From contig SKPU01000037.1 of the NCBI GenBank assembly GCA_007119335.1, positions 1 through 7,306 of the forward strand: a stretch of DNA of 7,306 nucleotides, written 5' to 3'. Below, piece after piece: positions 1 to 5,478 of the stretch. This stretch comes from Syntrophomonadaceae bacterium. GTDB taxonomy: Bacteria > Bacillota > Dethiobacteria > DTU022. Below the pieces are notes generated by a model that saw only the letters and a program-made list of their open reading frames with translations, searched no databases and had not been told where the DNA came from. How positions within the stretch are numbered: the first letter of the stretch is position 1; each line of letters starts with the position of its first letter. A program made the translations under genes and the position numbers.

Positions 1-1576
1 CATACTCTGCGGCCGCTGTGTCCAGGTTTGCAGGTCCGGTCCGGGCTGCTTTGTTTACAACATGGTTGGCAACGGTGTAGAAACCCGGGTAGTTCCGTAT
101 CACGATGGAAAAGAAGTCACCCTTGAAGAAGCAGGATGTATATTCTGCGGACAATGTGTCGATGTTTGCCCGGTGGCTGCGATTACTGAAAAAGGCAGAA
201 GCGCCGGCGGCAGGGAATGGGAACTTTCCCAGGTTTCCGGGGTTTGTGTTGAGTGTTCTCTGGGCTGCACCTTAGAAAGACAGGCTTGCGGAGACGATTT
301 AATCAAAGTAACTGTTCCCACCGAGGGTCAAAAAGTGAGCTGGCTCTGTAAAAAAGGCAAGTTCGGGGTTAAAGAGCTTGATCCAAAGCCTTTTGATGCA
401 GCGCTGGTTCGGGACGGAAAAGATTATAAAGATATCGCCTATGATGAAGCGATCAAGAAGACTGCTCAAGGTCTGCTTGACATCAAGAAAAATTCCGGAC
501 CCGGCGCCCTGGCTGTTCTTGCGTCAGGGAAACAAAGTAACGAGGAAAGTTACCTGATTCAAAAAATGGCCCGATCGGTTTTGGGTACTGCGAACATAGA
601 TTTAGGCGTTGATCAGTCGTGGGCCATGGCTTACCATGGGATGCAGGAAATAACCGGTCCCGATATCGTCGGACCGACTCCTGCTACGATGCAGGAATCA
701 GAATCGATTATTGTGCTCGGTTCCGGTCTGGATGAAAGTCATCCGGTGGCAGCAATGGCTGTGCAACAGGCCGGACGCTTCGGATACGCAACAATCGTCC
801 GCATCGCTGCTGAAGATAATCAACTAAACGCCTGGGAAGAAGTAAACATTAAACCTAAGGCAGGTAAGGAAGCAGCAGTCCTGGAAGGCATTACTGCCGC
901 CCTGCAGGATAAAGATCCTTCTAAAATGGCCAGGGAGGCAGGAGTTTCCGCTGAAGAGCTCAATAAAGCTGCAGAAGCTCTTTTAAAAATGAGCAGTTGC
1001 ACTCTGGTCAGCCCCTCATTTCTGGATACGGCAGACGAACAGCTGATCAATGCTTTACTTGAAATGGCTAAAGCAGGTGGTCAGCTTGAATCCGGACGCA
1101 GTGATTTACTCCTGCTATCGAATTACAGCAATGCAGCGGGAACTGTCATGCTAGGTGGTTCCCCATCTTTCGGGCCCGGTTTTGTTGCTTTAAATGGCGA
1201 TACCGGTCTGACCCGTAATGAGGTATTTAAAGCAGCTAAAGACGGAAAAATCAAAGGCCTTCTTGCTTTTGGATGTGGATTTTCCGATCTTCAACCCGGA
1301 AATCTTGATTTCCTGGCGATTTCCTGTGAAGACCGCGAAGATGCGCCTGAACAAGCTGACCTGATGCTGCCCGCACTGCCTGCTGTCCGAAAAAGAGGCG
1401 CTTTTACCAACTCATCCGGGCTGACTTATTTAAACGAATCCGCCATCCAAAACGGCCAAAGAGTTACAGAGGACTGGAAATTAATCTGTGACCTGGCTGA
1501 AGCGATGGGCGAAAAATGGGGCTTTTCATCCCTGGAAGATATCCGTGAAGAGATGAAAAACCTGTTTCCCGGTTAA
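1..1576 (+). CDS. NuoG/FdhA-like iron-sulfur molybdopterin-family subunit, 5' end cut by window
   Basis: The frame is open from base 2, so the ATG at 62 is internal: an iron-sulfur motif lies before it. In the 524-residue fragment, residues 3, 6 and 10 (CGRCVQVC) are three of four cysteines of a first [4Fe-4S] site. The fourth would be in the cut codon, whose last base is C. Cys46, 49, 52 and 56 (CxxCxxCxxxCP) form a second ferredoxin-type site. Cys82, 85, 89 and 116 form the [4Fe-4S] site that opens the molybdopterin oxidoreductase fold. The rest matches that fold, ending near the ADLMLP...GAFTNSSG motif typical of NuoG and FdhA. The region where formate dehydrogenases carry Sec or Cys (about residues 190-215, TANIDLGVDQSWAMAYHG) has neither, and the C-terminal dinucleotide-binding domain is missing. 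I therefore infer an electron-transfer subunit of NuoG type, perhaps of an NADH-linked hydrogenase or formate dehydrogenase complex, rather than a catalytic formate dehydrogenase. The missing N-terminus probably holds a [2Fe-2S] domain. Confidence 0.85.
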   Translation, partial: ILCGRCVQVCRSGPGCFVYNMVGNGVETRVVPYHDGKEVTLEEAGCIFCGQCVDVCPVAAITEKGRSAGGREWELSQVSGVCVECSLGCTLERQACGDDLIKVTVPTEGQKVSWLCKKGKFGVKELDPKPFDAALVRDGKDYKDIAYDEAIKKTAQGLLDIKKNSGPGALAVLASGKQSNEESYLIQKMARSVLGTANIDLGVDQSWAMAYHGMQEITGPDIVGPTPATMQESESIIVLGSGLDESHPVAAMAVQQAGRFGYATIVRIAAEDNQLNAWEEVNIKPKAGKEAAVLEGITAALQDKDPSKMAREAGVSAEELNKAAEALLKMSSCTLVSPSFLDTADEQLINALLEMAKAGGQLESGRSDLLLLSNYSNAAGTVMLGGSPSFGPGFVALNGDTGLTRNEVFKAAKDGKIKGLLAFGCGFSDLQPGNLDFLAISCEDREDAPEQADLMLPALPAVRKRGAFTNSSGLTYLNESAIQNGQRVTEDWKLICDLAEAMGEKWGFSSLEDIREEMKNLFPG

Positions 1577-1643
1577 ATCATCATTCTCGGGCAGCCATAT
1601 TAAACGCCGGAGATTAGATTAGTGCACCGGGAGGGAATGAAAG

Positions 1644-1649
1644 AAGGAG
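1644..1649 (+). promoter_or_regulatory. Shine-Dalgarno site of xseA
   Basis: AAGGAG lies 7 bases before the TTG at 1657. It decides the start: the in-frame ATG at 1723 has no purine-rich site at a proper distance. Confidence 0.7.
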
Positions 1650-1656
1650 TACCCGA

Positions 1657-2949
1657 TTGCCTGCGTGCTTTAACCTTAAAGACTATTATAGTTTCAGGCA
1701 TTCGGGTACAAACTTCAAAAATATGCAAAATCAAGAGCCTGTCTTAAAAGTATCGGAAATAAACCGCTATGTTAAAGGATTGATTCAGGGGGACCCGCGT
1801 TTACAAGATTTGTGGGTAACCGGAGAAATATCTAATTTCAAACATCACCGTTCCGGGCATATGTATTTTACTGTAAAAGATCACTCATCTTCTCTGCGCT
1901 GCGTTTTTTTTCGCAGGGATAATCTGCACTCTCCTTTTAAACCTGATGACGGAATGGAGGTAATTTTGCACGGGAACCTTTCAGTTTATGAACCGATTGG
2001 GGTTTATCAGCTTTACGTTGATAATATAGAACCGGCCGGTATGGGTTCCCTTTATGTTGCCTTTGAACAGCTTAAGCAAAAGCTTGAAGCAGAAGGTTTA
2101 TTTCGGCCTGAGCATAAAAAAAGGCTGCCGCTGATCCCCCGGAAAATAGGTATAATTACATCCCCAAGCGGAGCGGCCCTGCAGGATATTCAATCGACTA
2201 TTAAAAAGCGTTTTCCCTATGTCAACCTGTTGGTGGTTGAAAGCCTTGTCCAGGGCCCCGGGTCGGCGCCCGATCTTGTCCGTGCCCTGGATTTGCTGAA
2301 CAGAAGAGAGGATGTTGATTTGATTATCCTGACCAGGGGTGGCGGTTCATTAGAAGATCTCTGGCCGTTTAACGATGAGACCGTTGCCCGGGCGATACAC
2401 CGTTCGAATATACCGGTCATCTCTGCAGTGGGCCATGAAACAGATTTTACAATTGCTGATTTTACTGCTGATTACCGGGCCCATACCCCAACTGAAGCTG
2501 CAGCTGCAGCAGTGCCTCGCTATGATGACCTGGTGGCAGACATTGAAAAACTCAGAGCCAGGGCAGCCCTAGCACTGAAAAATCAGGTCCTGCAGGAAAA
2601 ACAACGCCTTGACCATATTGTCAGCGAACGCTTCTTTCAGCGTCCCCGGGAGCGTATTCACACTTTCCGGGAAAATTTAGAACGTCTTGATGAAAATCTT
2701 TGCCGGGATATTGTGCGCCTGCTTCAATTTAAGGGTATGCAATTAAATAACCTGACCGATAAACTTGAGAGCCGAAGCCCTTTAAATGTAATGAATCGCG
2801 GCTATAGCTTTTGCCAGGACACTGAGGGTAATATAATCCGTTCAATTAAAAATATTGAGGTGGGTGATCTTCTGCGCCTTAGCTTTAAAGACGGGCGGGC
2901 GGATTGTCGGACCGAGAAGGTTGAGGAGGATAGCATCGTTGACAAATAA
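1657..2949 (+). CDS. xseA: Exodeoxyribonuclease VII large subunit
   Basis: Large subunit of exonuclease VII, a cytoplasmic nuclease that degrades single-stranded DNA to oligonucleotides in both directions and acts in repair. The 430-residue protein is of family length. It has an N-terminal OB-fold DNA-binding domain (about residues 30-125: LKVSEINRYVKGLI, WVTGEISNFK, GHMYFTVKD). The catalytic domain shows the conserved motifs GIITSPSGAALQDI (165-178), TRGGGSLEDLWPFNDE (226-241) and SAVGHETDFTIADF (from 256, with GHETD at 259-263). A helical, probably coiled-coil C-terminal part follows, ending with the family's NVMNRGYSF segment. The TTG start is chosen for its strong Shine-Dalgarno site. It gives 22 residues before the Met at 1723 (MQNQEPVLKVSEINRY), which is where most family members align, so the shorter 408-residue form remains possible. 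The gene overlaps xseB by 11 bases, as expected for co-translated partners. No clear promoter is visible in the 80 bases upstream. Confidence 0.97.
   Translation: MPACFNLKDYYSFRHSGTNFKNMQNQEPVLKVSEINRYVKGLIQGDPRLQDLWVTGEISNFKHHRSGHMYFTVKDHSSSLRCVFFRRDNLHSPFKPDDGMEVILHGNLSVYEPIGVYQLYVDNIEPAGMGSLYVAFEQLKQKLEAEGLFRPEHKKRLPLIPRKIGIITSPSGAALQDIQSTIKKRFPYVNLLVVESLVQGPGSAPDLVRALDLLNRREDVDLIILTRGGGSLEDLWPFNDETVARAIHRSNIPVISAVGHETDFTIADFTADYRAHTPTEAAAAAVPRYDDLVADIEKLRARAALALKNQVLQEKQRLDHIVSERFFQRPRERIHTFRENLERLDENLCRDIVRLLQFKGMQLNNLTDKLESRSPLNVMNRGYSFCQDTEGNIIRSIKNIEVGDLLRLSFKDGRADCRTEKVEEDSIVDK
2924..2929 (+). promoter_or_regulatory. Shine-Dalgarno site of xseB
   Basis: A full AGGAGG inside the end of xseA, 9 bases before the TTG at 2939. 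It favours that start over the ATG at 2963, whose upstream purines are too close. Confidence 0.75.
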
Positions 2950-3190
2950 AAAAATAGAAGAGATGACTTATGAAGAAGCTGTGAAGCGACTTGAAGAAAT
3001 TGTCCGCCGCCTTGAAAATGGCGAAATACCTTTAGAAGAGTCTTTATCTTCATTTCAGGAAGGAATTGCTTTATCCAGGTATTGTCGGAAAAAACTGGCC
3101 GAAATTGAATACCGGGTGGAGTCTTTATTGAAAGAAGAACAACCGTCTCCAGAAGCCAATCCTGAAAAAAGGAATGAAAACGATCAATGA
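2939..3190 (+). CDS. xseB: Exodeoxyribonuclease VII small subunit
   Basis: Small subunit of exonuclease VII. Several copies bind the large subunit through a helical hairpin and are needed for activity. The 83-residue product has the family signature: TYEEAVKRLEEIVRRLENGEIPLEESLSSFQEGIALSRYCRKKLAEIEYRVE. That is two amphipathic helices around the GEIPLEESL turn, followed by an acidic, low-complexity tail. Its length is typical (70-85 residues). The start is the TTG at 2939, set by a perfect AGGAGG; the open frame extends further upstream within xseA, but those codons give a non-homologous sequence. The gene overlaps xseA by 11 bases at its start and ispA by 4 bases (ATGA) at its end, so translational coupling across all three is likely. 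Confidence 0.95.
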   Translation: MTNKKIEEMTYEEAVKRLEEIVRRLENGEIPLEESLSSFQEGIALSRYCRKKLAEIEYRVESLLKEEQPSPEANPEKRNENDQ

Positions 3191-4071
3191 TCGATATCGA
3201 TCAATACTTGAAAGAAAAACAGGCAATCGTCAATCAGGTTATTAAAAGTTACCTGCCGCAATCTGGGCCGCCTGTGATCCGGGAGGCAATGTGCTACAGC
3301 CTCGAAGCGGGAGGGAAGCGGCTCAGGCCGATTCTTACCCTGGCAGTAGCCGATACCATCGGTTTTGAAAATAATTCAGTGCTGGATGTGGCCTGCGCTA
3401 TTGAAATGATTCATACCTATTCTTTGATCCACGATGATCTTCCGGCCATGGATGATAGTGATTTACGGCGGGGCAAGCCGAGTTGTCACCGGGTATACGG
3501 GGATGCTATGGCTATCTTGGCCGGAGATGGTCTGCTCACTCTTGCTTTTGAAGTCTTGGCCAGGTTCGGTTACCGGGAGAATAACGCAGATAAAGCTTTG
3601 CGAATTACTGCTGAGTTAGCTGCAGCATCCGGAGTAAACGGCATGATCGGAGGGCAGGTGCTTGATCTTGAAGCAGAAGGTAACAAATTAACCCTCTCTG
3701 AACTTAACGATTTATCTGCCAGGAAAACAGGAGCCTTGTTAAAAGCTTCAGTATTATGCGGAGGGATCGCTGCAGACGCCAGCAGCGAACAATTAGAAGT
3801 ACTCGATGTTTATGCTACAAAGCTTGGAACGGCTTTTCAAATCGTTGATGATCTACTGGACTGGGAAAGTACTGCAGAAGATTTAGGAAAACCAACCGGT
3901 GCGGATCAGATCCGCTACAAGCCGACTTATCCTTCTGTTCTGGGCCCCGAAAAAGCCAGGGAATATGCTGAAATGCTTTACGAACAGGCAGTGGTTTCTA
4001 TTGAGGGGTTAAACCGGTCTACCAATATTTTAGAGGAACTGGCCAAACGCCTGATTTTTAGAAAAAAATGA
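3187..4071 (+). CDS. ispA: Farnesyl diphosphate synthase (short-chain prenyl transferase)
   Basis: Condenses dimethylallyl or geranyl diphosphate with isopentenyl diphosphate to make farnesyl diphosphate, the precursor of undecaprenyl lipid carrier and quinone side chains, in the cytoplasm. The 294-residue protein is of normal length. GGKRLRP (K44, R45, R47) binds substrate. The first Asp-rich motif is DDLPAMD at 83-89, followed by DLRRGKPS; the second is DDLLD at 221-225. Together they bind the Mg-diphosphate groups. The four-residue spacing in the first motif and the Tyr-Ser pair just before it (HTYSLIHDD) match bacterial farnesyl rather than longer-chain synthases, so a C15 product is inferred. 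The ATG overlaps the xseB stop as ATGA. The nearest Shine-Dalgarno-like AAGGA (3169-3173) is a rather distant 13 bases away, so translation probably depends on coupling to xseB. The OLE RNA locus follows. Confidence 0.96.
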   Translation: MIDIDQYLKEKQAIVNQVIKSYLPQSGPPVIREAMCYSLEAGGKRLRPILTLAVADTIGFENNSVLDVACAIEMIHTYSLIHDDLPAMDDSDLRRGKPSCHRVYGDAMAILAGDGLLTLAFEVLARFGYRENNADKALRITAELAAASGVNGMIGGQVLDLEAEGNKLTLSELNDLSARKTGALLKASVLCGGIAADASSEQLEVLDVYATKLGTAFQIVDDLLDWESTAEDLGKPTGADQIRYKPTYPSVLGPEKAREYAEMLYEQAVVSIEGLNRSTNILEELAKRLIFRKK

Positions 4072-4105
4072 ACTGTTCCTTGATCAATTTGCCTCAAAGG
4101 CAGCA

Positions 4106-4133
4106 GTCCCCGGAGGTGGCGGGACCGATTTTC
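4106..4133 (+). terminator. Possible weak terminator hairpin after ispA
   Basis: GTCCC (4106-4110) pairs with GGGAC (4121-4125). With C4111 bulged, G4112-C4120 can add a sixth pair. A T-rich run (ATTTTCTT) begins two bases after the stem. It could end part of the transcription coming from ispA. The stem is short and the T run is interrupted, so this is only suggestive. Confidence 0.3.
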
Positions 4134-4153
4134 TTGGCCCAGCTGCCGGTTGT

Positions 4154-4175
4154 AGAGGAGTTCACCTCTGTTTTT
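4154..4175 (+). terminator. Possible weak terminator hairpin before the OLE promoter
   Basis: AGAGG (4154-4158) pairs with CCTCT (4165-4169) around a six-base loop, followed by G and five Ts (4171-4175). An outer stem, CTGCC (4143-4147) with GGCAG (4181-4185), could enclose it and compete with it. The layout is that of an intrinsic terminator, but the five-pair stem is weak. Confidence 0.35.
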
Positions 4176-4263
4176 AGCGCGGCAGGTTCAGCAACTGCAA
4201 CAGTGCTTGCTAAACATATAATGATGGACTGCAAGTTCCAGAACAAGTAATCTGATTGATTAG

Positions 4264-4292
4264 TTGTCTGGATTTGAATGGTGTGCTATGAT
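4264..4292 (+). promoter_or_regulatory. Probable sigma-A promoter of the OLE RNA
   Basis: TTGTCT (-35 box, 4264-4269; four of six consensus bases) is followed after exactly 17 bases by TATGAT (-10 box, 4287-4292; five of six). A TG one base upstream of the -10 box (4284-4285) makes it an extended -10. Counting 7 to 8 bases on from the -10 box puts the transcription start at G4300 or A4301. That is the first base of the long terminal helix of the OLE RNA, which strongly supports both calls. The start site is inferred, not measured. Confidence 0.7.
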
Positions 4293-4299
4293 ATGGTAC

Positions 4300-4870
4300 G
4301 AAAGCAGGCATAAGTGGTGCAGTATTCTAGTTGGCGCCCCTTTCCGAAAACGGGCCTAAAAATCCGTTAAGGGCACATCGATGAAGTTCCTGGTGGCGGC
4401 TGCCGACGCCCAGTCGGGAGCCGCTGCTGGGAGTTAAGAAGGACGGGGCGATCTACAAAGGCATGTAGGCGTTGACCCTGCCTTCGTGGAGACCCAATGT
4501 CCGTGGCGAATCGTCAAGCAGACTATGGTTACGGCTTGGGAATGAACCTGCATGCGGTACAAAGCTGTGTGCAGAGTAGCCTGCCTTGAGTGGAAATGGT
4601 GGAGGAGTTTAACCTCTTAAACCATTTCTGCAAAAGAGGCTAGGAAAGATCAGGCGCCAGAGAGGAAAACTCCTAGACTGCTCTTATAAAAGAGGCAAAC
4701 CAGGGATTAAAGTGTGAGCTAAGTGGTAATCCAGCTCTGTTAATGGCGACATAAACGGGGATAGCCTTAAAAGGGAACTGCCACCCGGCAACGAGTGGTG
4801 GCTATCCGGGAAATCCTGCTGGACCTAAGCCGCAAAGTTTATCTGGTTTGCCACCACTTATGCTTCTTTT
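4300..4870 (+). ncRNA. ole: OLE RNA (ornate, large, extremophilic RNA)
   Basis: A roughly 570-base non-coding region between ispA and oapA, the known position of OLE RNA. Its ends pair in a 19-bp terminal helix: 4300-4319 with 4852-4870, with C4305 bulged and 12 perfect consecutive pairs in the middle (4308-4319 with 4852-4863). Local helices include 4392-4400/4420-4428 capped by 4403-4407/4413-4417; 4453-4457/4464-4468; 4515-4519/4534-4538; 4548-4552/4570-4574; and 4593-4600/4621-4628. A nested 3' domain has 4694-4703/4843-4852 (10 perfect pairs), 4730-4735/4818-4823, 4759-4766/4800-4807 and a hairpin with a GCAA tetraloop (4788-4791). Known biology from Bacillus halodurans: OLE RNA sits at the membrane with OapA, binds the helper proteins OapB and OapC, and mutants are sensitive to ethanol, cold and added magnesium. 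Neither helper gene is in this window. The identity rests on position, size, the oapA neighbour and the fold; I could not run a covariance model. Confidence 0.93.
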
Positions 4871-4871
4871 T
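4852..4871 (+). terminator. 3' strand of OLE terminal helix running into a U tract
   Basis: The closing strand of the terminal helix ends in TTCTTTTT (4864-4871), so the RNA finishes as a stem followed by Us, resembling an intrinsic terminator. The partner strand lies about 540 bases upstream, so it may not re-pair in time to stop polymerase. It may instead mark a processed or partly terminated 3' end, with read-through to oapA. Confidence 0.35.
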
Positions 4872-4873
4872 AC

Positions 4874-4882
4874 AAAGGTGAT
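4874..4882 (+). promoter_or_regulatory. Shine-Dalgarno site of oapA
   Basis: AAAGGTGAT is complementary to the 16S rRNA tail with a short gap. Its GG pair lies 10 bases before the TTG at 4889. The ATG at 4881 overlaps the site, is out of frame and leads to only a short reading frame, so TTG is the start. The site begins three bases after the OLE U tract. Confidence 0.7.
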
Positions 4883-4888
4883 GAAAAT

Positions 4889-5473
4889 TTGGCAAATAAC
4901 AAAAAGAATCGCCGTCGGACTCGCTGGGTTTTTATCATATCAATCTGGACGTTTATTTTGGCCGTTTTGCTCAGCTTTGTATCACATTATTTTTTGAATG
5001 AAATTGAATCATTATTTGTTTCATTTTTAATTTTATTGTTTGTAGTGTTTTTAGGCATCATCTTTGATTTGATTGGCACCGCCGCCGCTGCTGCTGATAT
5101 TGGACCGCTTAATGCTAAAGCGTCCCGTAAAGTAACCGGCGCGAAGTGCGGGGTCAATTTAGTGAAAAACGCAGAGCGCGTAGCCACCTTTTGTAATGAT
5201 GTAGGCGGAGATATCGCCGGAATTATCAGTGGTACCCTGGTCACTATTGTAGTAATGAAACTTATCATCGCTGTTCCTTACTATCAGGCTGAATTTTACC
5301 TGGGAATTCTGATAACTTCATTAATAGCGGCAATAACAGTCGGCGGAAAAGCATGGGGTAAAATTATAGCTATTAATAATTCAACCGAGGTTATCCTTGT
5401 AGTCGGTTATGTGCTTACTAAAATGCAAAAGCCGGTAAGGATATTTAGTAAAAGCGGTAATAGCGTGGGGTGA
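4889..5473 (+). CDS. oapA: OLE-associated membrane protein OapA
   Basis: The 194-residue product is the membrane protein that binds OLE RNA and anchors it at the cell membrane; the gene is almost always next to the RNA. A basic N-terminus (KKNRRRTR, 5-12) precedes TM1 (about 13-35) and TM2 (about 42-62). A conserved polar segment follows: FDLIGTAAAAADIGPLNAKA (59-78), then RKVTGAKCGVNLVKNAERVATFCNDVGGDIAGIISG (80-115). TM3 (about 109-130) and TM4 (about 136-160) come next, then a short hydrophobic stretch (167-177) and a basic tail. Asp104 and Asp108 form a DxxxD pair; from memory, this is the pair altered in the published B. halodurans mutant that shows alcohol sensitivity. The polar segment loosely resembles the DUF21 domain of CNNM/CorC magnesium proteins, which would fit the magnesium phenotype, but this is inference. 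The TTG start suggests low expression. The stop lies five bases before dxs. Confidence 0.93.
   Translation: MANNKKNRRRTRWVFIISIWTFILAVLLSFVSHYFLNEIESLFVSFLILLFVVFLGIIFDLIGTAAAAADIGPLNAKASRKVTGAKCGVNLVKNAERVATFCNDVGGDIAGIISGTLVTIVVMKLIIAVPYYQAEFYLGILITSLIAAITVGGKAWGKIIAINNSTEVILVVGYVLTKMQKPVRIFSKSGNSVG
5467..5473 (+). promoter_or_regulatory. Shine-Dalgarno site of dxs
   Basis: GGGGTGA overlaps the oapA stop codon and lies five bases before the ATG at 5479. It supports that start over the TTG at 5476 and suggests coupling of dxs translation to oapA. Confidence 0.6.
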
Positions 5474-5478
5474 AATTG

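Noticed and set aside
1568..1591. CCCG...CGGG inverted repeat across the end of the NuoG-like gene as a terminator
   Set aside because: Only four pairs with a 16-base loop and no T run after it.
1637..1747. A 36-codon frame starting at the ATG at 1637 ahead of xseA
   Set aside because: The purine run before it is only one or two bases away, the product is not recognisable, and most of the frame lies inside xseA in another phase.
2855..2938. Extension of xseB to an upstream ATG at 2855
   Set aside because: These 28 codons lie within xseA, have no proper ribosome site and give a sequence unlike XseB, whereas AGGAGG sits correctly for the TTG at 2939.
4068..4250. A 60-codon reading frame overlapping the ispA stop as ATGA
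   Set aside because: The overlap looks like coupling, but there is no Shine-Dalgarno site, the product has no recognisable motif or membrane segment, and both terminator-like hairpins lie inside it. It is most likely a chance frame in the OLE leader.
4300..4870. Group II intron or large riboswitch as the explanation of the structured gene-free region
   Set aside because: No reverse-transcriptase frame, no intron domain V signature seen, and a size and neighbourhood that fit OLE RNA far better.
4987..5268. Minus-strand reading frame opposite oapA, and similar minus-strand frames opposite dxs, xseA and the NuoG-like gene
   Set aside because: They are antisense shadows of well-supported genes, with no ribosome sites or recognisable products.
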